Assembly: GCA_019090845.1 (NCBI GenBank)
Contig: JAHRVD010000198.1
Location: 1 to 7,449, forward strand
Reading direction: 5' to 3'
Source of the DNA: Marinosulfonomonas sp.
GTDB taxonomy: Bacteria; Pseudomonadota; Alphaproteobacteria; Rhodobacterales; Rhodobacteraceae
DNA length: 7,449 nucleotides
Shown piece by piece: positions 1-6,069 of the stretch. Below the pieces are notes generated by a model. It was not told the DNA's origin and made no database searches. It saw only the letters and a list, made by a program, of their open reading frames with translations. The first letter of the stretch is position 1, and each line of letters starts with the position of its first letter. Position numbers and translations under genes: made by a program.

Positions 1-2
1 GC

Positions 3-1640
3 TGACAGGGTTTCACGCGCAATAATACGCCCGCCAATGGCGGCTTGGATCGGGATTTTGAACATGTGTTGCGGGATCAGCTCTTTCAGTTTTTCAACCA
101 TGGCGCGGCCCCGCATTTCGGCCCGATCCCGATGCACCATTGTCGATAACGCATCCACAGGCTCGTCATTCACCAGAATTTGCATTTTAACCAGGAAATC
201 CTGGCGATAGCCGTGCATCTGGTAATCAAACGACGCATAGCCCTTGGTCACGCTTTTCAGCCGGTCGTAAAAGTCAAACACCACTTCGTTCAGGGGCAGA
301 TCATAGACCACCATCGCGCGGGAACCGGCATAGGTCAGGTCTTGCTGGATGCCGCGCCGATCCTGGCACAGTTTCAGCACATCACCCAGAATCTCATCCG
401 GCACAAGGATGGTGGCCATGATGCGCGGCTCTTCAATATGGTCGATCACGGTGGGGTCGGGCATATCGGCAGGGTTGTGCATTTCAACCACGGAACCATC
501 GCGCATGTGGATCTGGTAGATCACGCTGGGCGCCGTGGTAATCAGGTCGATATCGTATTCGCGTTCAAGGCGGTCGCGGATCACCTCAAGATGCAGCAAG
601 CCCAGAAAGCCGCAGCGAAAGCCAAAGCCAAGGGCCGCACTTGTTTCCATCTCAAAGCTAAAGGATGCGTCGTTCAGGGCCAGTTTGTCGATCGCGTCGC
701 GCAGATCTTCGAATTCGGCGTTGTCCACAGGGAAAAGGCCGCAAAAGACGACCGGTTGTGCTGGCTTAAAGCCGGGCAGGGGCGCATCGGTGCCGGATTT
801 TTCGGATGTGATCGTGTCGCCAACCCGCGTGTCGCGGACCTGCTTGATTGAGGCGGTGAAAACGCCGATCTCGCCGGGGCCAAGTTCTTTGATGTCCTGC
901 ATTTCGGGTTTCAGAACGGCCAGCTTGTCGACGCCGTAAACCGCGTTGGTTTGCATCATCTTGATCCGGTCGCCCTTTTTGATCACGCCATCCATGACGC
1001 GGATCATCACTACGACGCCAAGGTAGGAATCATACCAGCTGTCCACCAGCATCGCCTTTAGCGGCGCGTCACGGGTCCCCTTGGGGGCGGGCAGGCGGGT
1101 GACGATTGCTTCCAGCACGTCCGGGATGCCGACGCCGGTTTTGGCGCTGACAGGCACTGCGTCCGAAGCGTCGATGCCGATAACATCCTCGATCTGTTCA
1201 CAGACCTTTTCGGGTTCGGAAGCGGGCAGGTCGATCTTGTTCAGGATTGGCACAATCTCATGGTCGGCATCAATCGCCTGATAGACATTGGCCAGTGTCT
1301 GCGCTTCGACCCCTTGGGTGGCGTCCACAACCAGCAGCGAACCTTCGACCGCGCGCATGGAACGGCTGACCTCATAGGCGAAATCCACATGGCCGGGGGT
1401 GTCGATGAGGTTGAGGATATAGGTCTGCCCATCCTTGGCCGGGTATTCGATCCGAACCGAGTTGGCTTTGATCGTGATGCCGCGCTCACGCTCGATATCC
1501 ATGCTGTCAAGGATCTGCGCCTGCATGTCGCGTTCAGCAACAGTGCCGGTCAATTGGATCAGCCTGTCGGCCAGCGTGGATTTTCCGTGGTCGATATGAG
1601 CGACAATCGAAAAATTGCGGATGTGATCTAGGTCTGTCAT
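3..1640 (-). CDS. lepA: Elongation factor 4 (LepA), C-terminus cut by window edge
   Basis: A ribosome-associated translational GTPase that acts in the cytoplasm (often peripherally at the membrane) on stalled or mis-translocated ribosomes and in initiation and assembly. The reading frame is open without interruption from the ATG at 1640 to the left edge, giving 546 residues. GTPase motifs are complete: P-loop AHIDHGKST at residues 14-22, switch I RERGITIK at 51-58, DTPGH at 80-84, NKID at 134-137 and SAK at 165-167. The LepA-specific C-terminal region is recognisable near the edge ([19 protein letters not shown]). LepA proteins are about 600 residues, so roughly 50 residues and the stop lie outside. 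The start fits the family N-terminus ([19 protein letters not shown]), although no good Shine-Dalgarno sequence precedes it and no upstream ATG competes. Family assignment is certain; no frameshift was seen. Confidence 0.98.
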   Translation of the reverse strand, partial: MTDLDHIRNFSIVAHIDHGKSTLADRLIQLTGTVAERDMQAQILDSMDIERERGITIKANSVRIEYPAKDGQTYILNLIDTPGHVDFAYEVSRSMRAVEGSLLVVDATQGVEAQTLANVYQAIDADHEIVPILNKIDLPASEPEKVCEQIEDVIGIDASDAVPVSAKTGVGIPDVLEAIVTRLPAPKGTRDAPLKAMLVDSWYDSYLGVVVMIRVMDGVIKKGDRIKMMQTNAVYGVDKLAVLKPEMQDIKELGPGEIGVFTASIKQVRDTRVGDTITSEKSGTDAPLPGFKPAQPVVFCGLFPVDNAEFEDLRDAIDKLALNDASFSFEMETSAALGFGFRCGFLGLLHLEVIRDRLEREYDIDLITTAPSVIYQIHMRDGSVVEMHNPADMPDPTVIDHIEEPRIMATILVPDEILGDVLKLCQDRRGIQQDLTYAGSRAMVVYDLPLNEVVFDFYDRLKSVTKGYASFDYQMHGYRQDFLVKMQILVNDEPVDALSTMVHRDRAEMRGRAMVEKLKELIPQHMFKIPIQAAIGGRIIARETLS

Positions 1641-1904
1641 GGGATTGGGATATGAACGCCGTTGGCTAGAGGGTCAAGGTGGGCGAGCCAACACCGCAAA
1701 GAACCTTAAGCCATTTTGATCAAGTGCAGGCCAAATTGGCGTCATCTGGCTTTCTGGCGATCCAAAATTGGCAACAGGCCCCCAAAATTACTCCTAGAAT
1801 TGAAGCATCAATGCAATTCCCAACAAAATTGGAAAAACGAATGGCGCCGCGTACAAAGCGCGGCGCCGGTGTTTATCAATCGTCATTAATTTGGGCGACT
1901 TACT
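1641..1904. other. Intergenic spacer: lepA upstream region and ompA-like gene 3' region
   Basis: This 264-bp gap lies between two minus-strand genes. It holds a strong hairpin at 1843-1867 (listed separately) and, nearer lepA, an AT-rich stretch with repeated CCAAAATT-like motifs at 1731, 1762, 1782 and 1823. The lepA promoter should lie here on the minus strand, but I could not pick a convincing -35/-10 pair. A 79-codon open frame on the plus strand (1679-1918) has no family resemblance and no ribosome-binding site, so I do not call it a gene. Confidence 0.6.
1843..1867 (-). terminator. Probable terminator hairpin downstream of the OmpA-like lipoprotein gene
   Basis: A perfect 9-bp GC-rich inverted repeat (GGCGCCGCG / CGCGGCGCC) encloses a 7-nt loop, starting 37 bp past the stop codon of the OmpA-like gene. 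On the minus-strand transcript it is followed after 4 nt (ATTCG) by a short U run (GTTTTTCC) and then more U-rich sequence. The U tract is short and slightly displaced, so this is a plausible but imperfect intrinsic terminator. It would also separate lepA from the upstream gene. Confidence 0.6.
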
Positions 1905-2579
1905 TCAGTAGCCCTTGAATTCGGTTTCCGGGTCCTTTTCCGGCTCTTCGTCATGCTCAGGTTCGCCATCATGCTCGGGTTCACCTTCTTGTTCCGGCTC
2001 TTCTTCATGCTCCGGCTTTTCTTGTTCCGGCTCTTCTTCTTCCGGTAGCTCCGGGTCACGTTCGTCGGATTCATCCTCGGCTGAGGCAACTTGTGTCAAA
2101 CCGGCAACATAGGTCGTGGCGCGGCGGTTAATTTCCTCTGCCGTATCCACGTCGATAATCGGAGCGTCTTCACCCATGGAAACTTTTAATTCCAGTTGAG
2201 CAAGGCTGACGCCGCGGCTGAGCAAATACGCGATAACCGCTTCGGCACGGGCGCGACCCAGATCCTTGTTGTAGGTATTGGTGCCCACCTTATCGGTGTG
2301 TCCGTAGACACTAAATCGTACCGCCGGGTGCTGCATGATCCAGCGCGCTTGCACATCAAGTTCTGCACGCGCCTTTGCATCCAAAGTGCTTTTGTTAAAT
2401 GCGAAATGCACCACGTAAGGCGTGTCGCGCACAAATTCGCGTGCGATGCTGGTGATGGCTCGCTTGTCGCCGATGGCGCCCCATACTGTAGCGCGGGTGA
2501 CATCAGGCGCGGTTGCGCATGCACTTATGATTGAAAAAGCAGAAAGCGCGATAGCGCTCTTTAAAACACGGACCACCAT
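1905..2579 (-). CDS. OmpA-family peptidoglycan-binding lipoprotein with acidic Pro/Glu-repeat tail
   Basis: A 224-residue exported lipoprotein, predicted to sit in the outer membrane and hold the peptidoglycan. The N-terminus is a lipoprotein signal peptide with lipobox ISAC, putting the lipidated cysteine at residue 21; residue +2 is Ala, consistent with outer-membrane sorting. An OmpA C-terminal domain covers about 54-160, with the signature GHTDKVGTNTYN at 93-104 and LGRARAEAV at 107-115. D96 and R111 are spaced as the diaminopimelate-contacting Asp and Arg of E. coli OmpA (15 residues apart). Residues about 162-224 form a very acidic low-complexity tail (about 31 Asp/Glu in 63) with Pro-Glu every 5-6 residues. 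There is no beta-barrel, so it resembles Pal/YiaD-type proteins rather than OmpA itself; there are no tol genes nearby to make it Pal. A GGGGG stretch 6 nt upstream may serve as the ribosome-binding site. Confidence 0.92.
   Translation of the reverse strand: MVVRVLKSAIALSAFSIISACATAPDVTRATVWGAIGDKRAITSIAREFVRDTPYVVHFAFNKSTLDAKARAELDVQARWIMQHPAVRFSVYGHTDKVGTNTYNKDLGRARAEAVIAYLLSRGVSLAQLELKVSMGEDAPIIDVDTAEEINRRATTYVAGLTQVASAEDESDERDPELPEEEEPEQEKPEHEEEPEQEGEPEHDGEPEHDEEPEKDPETEFKGY
1932..2036 (-). repeat. In-frame ~18-bp tandem repeat encoding EPE(Q/H/K)(E/D)x hexads
   Basis: Within the 3' part of the OmpA-like gene, degenerate units of about 18 bp (one of 15 bp) recur, each containing a variant of CTC(A/G)GGTTC or CCGGCTCTTC on the plus strand. 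They encode Pro-Glu dipeptides starting at residues 184, 189, 195, 201, 207 and 213. All unit lengths are multiples of three, so gain or loss of a unit keeps the frame. Such a minisatellite is expected to vary in length between strains. Confidence 0.85.
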
Positions 2580-3021
2580 TGTGAACCCCCAAAACTGTTA
2601 CCCAATAATCGGTCCAAACACCCACTCGGCGTCTTTTTTGAACCATGGCCAGAATATGGCGGCTAATCGGCAAATAAATGGCGATGATTGAAACAGATTG
2701 TCGACTTTTTCGAATTTGCTCTAGGTGGAAGTTGTTATTCTGAAGACGACGATCTGGAATAAACGTTTATTTTTAAATAGTTACGTTGGGTTTCCCACAG
2801 ACTAGACTCTGGGCCGCCTATCCAAAATCGGCAATCTGCAAAAAAATGGGAGAGTATGACAAAACGCCAAGATTGTTTCATGATGCGCTGAAGTAATCGA
2901 AAATTTGGCGAACCGTTGACGGCAAGGCAATAAACATCTGATTCGAAGGCGAGCATTTTGCCATCAGGAAGGTAGTGACCACCCTGATCTATCCGAGAAT
3001 ATGAAGGTATTTCAGGATGCG
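2580..3021. other. 442-bp AT-rich intergenic region, no supported gene
   Basis: This gap lies between the glycosyltransferase stop and the OmpA-like gene start, both on the minus strand. It should hold the promoter of the OmpA-like gene, but no clear -35/-10 pair stands out. I see an imperfect hairpin at 2963-2988 and a 9-bp direct repeat AATCGGCAA (2665-2673 and 2826-2834). A 73-codon open frame (2735-2956, minus) has no ribosome-binding site or recognisable family and is not called. Composition is visibly more AT-rich than the flanking genes. An unrecognised small RNA or a decayed gene cannot be excluded. Confidence 0.6.
2963..2988 (-). repeat. Imperfect inverted repeat downstream of the glycosyltransferase gene
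   Basis: Arms ATCAGG and CCTGAT (6 bp), a 2x2 internal mismatch, GGT/ACC (3 bp) and a 4-nt loop. It begins about 33 bp past the glycosyltransferase stop on the minus strand. No U tract follows, so it could be a 3' stabilising hairpin or a factor-dependent end rather than a canonical terminator. Confidence 0.35.
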
Positions 3022-4473
3022 TTAATTCAGATCGCGCAGGCAGGCCCCCGACACTCTGAAAATCCTGAGAGTGTCGCCGGCATATGCCGTTTGGTCGGTA
3101 TCGATCTTTGCAATTTCGCGCGATGAACCGGTTGTGCAGCTTACTTGTTGCTGTGTGGTTACAAACAGCGCAACCGGGGCAGAATGTGGTTTTAGCGGAT
3201 AGGCACGCTGATAGTAGTTCATGGATCGCTCGATCGGTTGCGCCGACAAGATAAGAACATTCCGATCCTGTCGGGTCAGAAACAGGTCCGCCAATATTGC
3301 ATCGTCGTCAGAGACGATTGCTGCGCCCGGATAGGTGTCGGCGAGCTCCAGAATTTCGCGGCTAATCTCATCTCGTCCAAGATACTGCGCCAAAATCGGC
3401 TGGTCGCGACCCAGATACAGGCTTTCGGCCTGCGTTGCCAAAAACCCAATGCCGATGGCGGCCGCCCCATTGACCAGAAGAGACATCCAAAGCCAACGCG
3501 CTTTTGCCTCAATCAGCCAGATTACTGCGACAAGGCTTACGGCCGGATAAGCCGCAAAGGCCAGATTAACTGTGGCTCGTGATAAGAGCGCCTGAAAACA
3601 GGCCAGCGCGATGATTGGCAGCGCGAACAGCAACAATCCGGCTGGTCTCGTTTTGCGTTTGGCAAACGGCAAAAATATCAGCGTGGCAAATATGAACGGT
3701 CCGATCGCGAAAAACTGGGACAAAAGGAATTCACCCAGATCAACGAAATTTATTGGCATATTACTTTGGCCGTTGCCGCCCCAATTTGCAATATTCAACG
3801 TCCGGCCGACGAAGTTAATATCGTTGGCCAGAGTCCAATAGATATTAGGCGAAACGACCAGTGCGAATATAAATAGAGATGCGATCGCATTTGGCGCAGA
3901 GATGCGAAACCGAGGCGCGAATGCCGTTGTGAGCACCACGCACAACAGAAAATAAACTCCCGTATAGTTAGCCATTACCGCCAACCCGATCGACAGACCC
4001 GCCAGCAAAGCATCGCTAAGGTGGCCGCTGTCGGTGAGCCGCAGATAGAACAGCAATCCCATCGCAATAAATGGCGCCATGACCGCTTCGCTGGAAATAA
4101 TTATGCTGCCCACGCTAACCAGTGGTATTGTAAGATATGTCACGGCGGTCCAGATCGCTGCGCGTGCATCATGCAACCTGCCAGCAACTGCTGCCAGTAT
4201 CAGCGCGGTCAGCGCGTGAAATACCGGGGCGGGAAGCCGGACCCAGAAGGGTGTGTTGCTTGCCGCCAGATCGGTTGTTGCTCGGATAACCCAAGCAAGC
4301 AGGGGTGGTTCGGAATAATAGCCAAACTCAAGCCGCTGGCCCAACAGCCAATATTGCGCCTCTTGGGCGAAAATATCGGCTTGCGAATAAAAGAGAGCGA
4401 TTAAGCGCAATCCGGTGATAAGCCCCACGATCAGGACCGCAGGGAACAACCAGATATGTGCCCGTGCCGGCAT
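3022..4473 (-). CDS. GT-C glycosyltransferase, PMT_2/ArnT-like family 39 type
   Basis: A 483-residue integral inner-membrane protein predicted to transfer a sugar from a polyprenyl-phosphate donor to an acceptor on the periplasmic side. The sequence shows TM1 at about 8-28, then an extracytoplasmic loop with the family pattern D33...QEAQYW (37-42) and GYYSEPPLLAW (51-61), followed by roughly nine more hydrophobic segments to about 347 and a ~130-residue soluble C-terminal part. NIYWTLANDINF (210-221) and NLAFAAYPA (303-311) also resemble conserved family stretches. Some usually conserved positions differ: Gln at 37 where family members often have Asp, Ser-Glu at 128-129 where Thr/Ser-Asp is common, and Asn at 169 where Lys is common. 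The substrate (lipid A, a glycan or a protein) cannot be told from sequence or neighbours. The start is supported by a purine-rich AGAAGAG stretch upstream. It is divergent from the small secreted Cys protein. Confidence 0.86.
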   Translation of the reverse strand: MPARAHIWLFPAVLIVGLITGLRLIALFYSQADIFAQEAQYWLLGQRLEFGYYSEPPLLAWVIRATTDLAASNTPFWVRLPAPVFHALTALILAAVAGRLHDARAAIWTAVTYLTIPLVSVGSIIISSEAVMAPFIAMGLLFYLRLTDSGHLSDALLAGLSIGLAVMANYTGVYFLLCVVLTTAFAPRFRISAPNAIASLFIFALVVSPNIYWTLANDINFVGRTLNIANWGGNGQSNMPINFVDLGEFLLSQFFAIGPFIFATLIFLPFAKRKTRPAGLLLFALPIIALACFQALLSRATVNLAFAAYPAVSLVAVIWLIEAKARWLWMSLLVNGAAAIGIGFLATQAESLYLGRDQPILAQYLGRDEISREILELADTYPGAAIVSDDDAILADLFLTRQDRNVLILSAQPIERSMNYYQRAYPLKPHSAPVALFVTTQQQVSCTTGSSREIAKIDTDQTAYAGDTLRIFRVSGACLRDLN

Positions 4474-4620
4474 TTCGTTTCTCTTCTGTAGGGACCAAAC
4501 AAAGGATGTCTACCATATGATCCACGCCAGATAAGCCGTGATGACAATTTTTGTGAATTGAACTGACCGTCGGGCTCTGGCAGTCTGAAAGGGCGAAATA
4601 GAAACCAGGGACATCAGAAT
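4474..4620. promoter_or_regulatory. Divergent promoter region (glycosyltransferase / small Cys protein)
   Basis: This 147-bp region separates two divergently oriented genes, so it must carry promoters for both directions by position alone. I could not choose reliable -35/-10 elements. On the plus strand, AGGG at 4607-4610, 10 nt before the ATG at 4621, is the likely ribosome-binding site of the small gene; it sits 16 nt from the alternative ATG at 4627, which favours 4621. Confidence 0.5.
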
Positions 4621-4953
4621 ATGCCAATGCCCTCAGGCGCGTGCAGCAGTCTTTTGAAGAACATCAGCCTTGCGGTTCTTTTGTTGTGTGCTTGTTCTAC
4701 GGGTGTGCGTGCCGACAAAATCGAACAGGCCTGTGTTCAGTCGGGTCGTGACGCGGCAAGTCGCGCACTTTGCGGCTGTATTCAGGATGTGGCAAACCTG
4801 ACGCTTTCCGGCGCCGACCAAAAACTGGCCTCTTCGTTTTTTGGTGATCCGCATAAAGCACAGGAAATTCGCCAATCCGACCGGCGGGCCCATGAACGTT
4901 TTTGGGAGCGATACAAAGAGTTTGGTCAAACTGCGTTGGAGTTTTGCAACTAA
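4621..4953 (+). CDS. Small secreted four-cysteine protein, function unknown
   Basis: 110 residues. A basic, then hydrophobic N-terminus (residues 13-25) ends in VRA|D, fitting signal peptidase I cleavage after residue 31. LCAC at 22-25 also weakly matches a lipobox, so lipidation at C25 is an alternative. The mature part (~79 residues) has four cysteines: C38, C51, C53 (a CGC motif) and C109, the second-last residue, which could form two disulfides in the periplasm. The middle (residues 61-101) is hydrophilic with a striking conserved-looking stretch, SSFFGDPHKAQEIRQSDRR, followed by HERFWERYKEFG. I recall this as a short conserved family of Rhodobacteraceae, sometimes carrying an unhelpful 'arginine transporter' label, which this size cannot support; that is memory, not a search. 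It ends 16 bp from the convergent membrane-protein gene. Confidence 0.8.
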   Translation: MPMPSGACSSLLKNISLAVLLLCACSTGVRADKIEQACVQSGRDAASRALCGCIQDVANLTLSGADQKLASSFFGDPHKAQEIRQSDRRAHERFWERYKEFGQTALEFCN

Positions 4954-4969
4954 TGCCTGCCGTGCAAAT

Positions 4970-5395
4970 CTAGCGCAAAACGCCACGGATTTTCATGTGC
5001 CGCGCATACCACAAAAGAGCAATGGCGACGAGCGCAATGGCAGCAGAAAACCACGTTGCTTCCGGTCCCATCGCTTTTGTCATCGAGGTGCCCGACAGAG
5101 CAAAGCTCCATACCATATTCGCGGCCATCCCTAGCAATGATACGGTGAAAGCCCAGATTGCCAGACGGTTGCGCATCAACAACAACACAGAACCCAGAAC
5201 AGCGGCCCAGACGGCGATTGCCCAAACCGTCACGACCCAAGTGGGAAACCCATAGAAATACTCAAGCTGTTCGGGTGTGAATTTGCTCATGTAATTTTCG
5301 TTGCGGGTCTGGGTCATGGTGTAATCAAACGCGCCGCCAGCGTTCCAAAATAGCGTTACAATGCCGACGAGCCAAAGATGCCATGGCGTTTTCAT
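4970..5395 (-). CDS. Small four-helix inner-membrane protein, function unknown
   Basis: 141 residues from the ATG at 5395. That start is chosen because GAAAGGG lies 8 nt upstream (5404-5410) and the N-terminus MKTPWHLWLVGIV begins directly with a membrane segment; the frame stays open further upstream to 5464 but there lacks such a site. Predicted membrane segments: about 5-23, 53-74, 78-100 and 113-131. The loop between helices 1 and 2 (24-52) is polar and aromatic with FDYTMTQTRN and FTPEQLEYFYGFP, which looks like the family signature; the protein ends in a basic RHMKIRGVLR tail. This matches a conserved family of uncharacterised small membrane proteins I associate with proteobacteria; no catalytic motif is visible. 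It lies downstream of the PCu(A)C gene on the same strand with a 108-bp gap, so co-transcription is possible but not shown. Confidence 0.83.
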   Translation of the reverse strand: MKTPWHLWLVGIVTLFWNAGGAFDYTMTQTRNENYMSKFTPEQLEYFYGFPTWVVTVWAIAVWAAVLGSVLLLMRNRLAIWAFTVSLLGMAANMVWSFALSGTSMTKAMGPEATWFSAAIALVAIALLWYARHMKIRGVLR

Positions 5396-5446
5396 GCAAT
5401 GAACCCTTTCAACAAAAAAGCTACATCGCCCGAACGTAACACAATG

Positions 5447-5478
5447 GCGCGCTACGGCCAACAATGGCCATAGCGCGC
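5447..5478 (-). repeat. Strong 14-bp hairpin between copper chaperone and membrane-protein genes
   Basis: The left arm (5447-5460) and right arm (5465-5478) pair over 14 bp around a 4-nt loop. On the minus-strand transcript every position pairs, with one G-U; on the plus strand the same position is a C-A mismatch, so the structure suits minus-strand RNA. It sits 25 bp past the chaperone stop. The nearest U run (six T at 5414-5419) is about 28 nt beyond the stem, too far for a standard intrinsic terminator. Part of the 3' arm (5451-5458) can instead pair with 5485-5492. Confidence 0.7.
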
Positions 5479-5503
5479 ATGTGCGCCGTAGCTATGCGAA
5501 GCT

Positions 5504-5938
5504 CTAGCGCTTAAGATCGACCGGTATCTGCACGATGATGTCGCCGGCCACCTCGAAGGTAAGTGTCACCTCGACAAGATCGCCCTGAGCCAGGCTTTGG
5601 GTCAGCCCCATAAACATGACATGATCGCCACCGCGTTGTAAAAGATGGGTTTCACCGGCAGCAACGGCAAAACCGTTTTCGACCCGGCGCATTTGCATAA
5701 CACCGTCGGATGTCTTGATGTGGGTATGCAACTCGACTTTTGCCGCTACGTCCGACGTCGCCGCGATCAGCCGATCCGCATGGCCAGTGTCATTCACAAT
5801 TTCCATGAATGCCGCACCTGTGCGCGCGGTCGGACCGGAAGTTCGAACATAAGCGTCGTGGATCATCACATCGGCAAGGGCTGGTGCCGCAAGTGTCATC
5901 GAAACCAATGTGGCGGTGAAAAAACTGGAGATTTTCAT
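5504..5938 (-). CDS. Periplasmic PCu(A)C copper chaperone
   Basis: 144 residues. PCu(A)C proteins bind Cu(I) in the periplasm and deliver it, often with a Sco protein, to the CuA or CuB site of cytochrome oxidases. A Sec signal peptide with APALA|D cleavage after residue 22 leaves a mature domain of ~122 residues, typical for the family. Metal ligands are visible: H71, M83, H106 and M108, plus H73, M81 and M110 in the flanking LHTHIK, VMQM and HVMFMGL stretches. The canonical pattern is H(M)X10MX21HXM; here the second spacing is 22 and Thr72 replaces the optional Met. The start has AAGGA at 5948-5952, 9 nt upstream. No sco or oxidase gene lies in the window. It is divergent from the quinone oxidoreductase and upstream of the four-helix membrane-protein gene. 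Confidence 0.95.
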   Translation of the reverse strand: MKISSFFTATLVSMTLAAPALADVMIHDAYVRTSGPTARTGAAFMEIVNDTGHADRLIAATSDVAAKVELHTHIKTSDGVMQMRRVENGFAVAAGETHLLQRGGDHVMFMGLTQSLAQGDLVEVTLTFEVAGDIIVQIPVDLKR

Positions 5939-6069
5939 CTGGAGTTGTCCTTACTTTGCTACTGCCCACTGTAATTATGGGTTGCGCCCGCAAATTTAAA
6001 AGCGACAAATTGTCTGGTAACCCCGGCGGAGTGGATTTCCGCCGCAACTGGCAGACGGGAGACAGAGAG
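5939..6069. promoter_or_regulatory. Divergent promoter region (copper chaperone / quinone oxidoreductase)
   Basis: 131 bp between two divergent starts. TAATTAT around 5972-5978 is -10-like: on the minus strand CATAAT (5973-5978) lies about 35 bp upstream of the chaperone ATG, but no matching -35 box was found in either direction. A 12-bp dyad TTGCG-CC-CGCAA (5982-5993) sits beside it, where an operator could act on both genes. The oxidoreductase has GGGAG at 6057-6061, 8 nt before its ATG. Confidence 0.4.
6024..6044 (+). repeat. Hairpin in the 5' leader of the quinone oxidoreductase gene
   Basis: A perfect 7-bp inverted repeat CGGCGGA / TCCGCCG encloses a 7-nt loop and ends 25 bp before the ATG at 6070, just upstream of the ribosome-binding site. 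It could be a leader stem or an operator dyad. No U tract follows, so it is not an intrinsic terminator. Confidence 0.5.

Noticed and set aside
180..851. 223-codon plus-strand open frame opposite lepA
   Set aside because: It is the antisense shadow of the intact lepA coding frame and has no family resemblance.
1915..2112. Ser/Gly/Cys-rich plus-strand frame (SGSSSCSG repeats)
   Set aside because: It is the complement of the acidic repeat tail of the OmpA-like gene; the apparent periodicity comes from that minisatellite.
2735..2956. 73-codon minus-strand open frame in the large gap
   Set aside because: No ribosome-binding site, no recognised family, AT-rich random-looking composition; kept only as part of the intergenic description.
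4943..4968. Weak inverted repeat TTTGCA / TGCAAA between the convergent genes, considered as a bidirectional terminator
   Set aside because: Only 6 AT-rich base pairs around a 14-nt loop with no U tract; too weak to support.
5396..5464. Upstream extension of the four-helix protein to a start at 5464
   Set aside because: The extension runs into the strong hairpin, lacks a ribosome-binding site, and would add a polar leader before the MKTPWHLW start, which has a good GAAAGGG site.
5956..6069. N-terminal extension of the quinone oxidoreductase from a TTG at 5956
   Set aside because: The extra 38 residues do not fit the family; the ATG at 6070 has GGGAG 8 nt upstream and gives the normal length.
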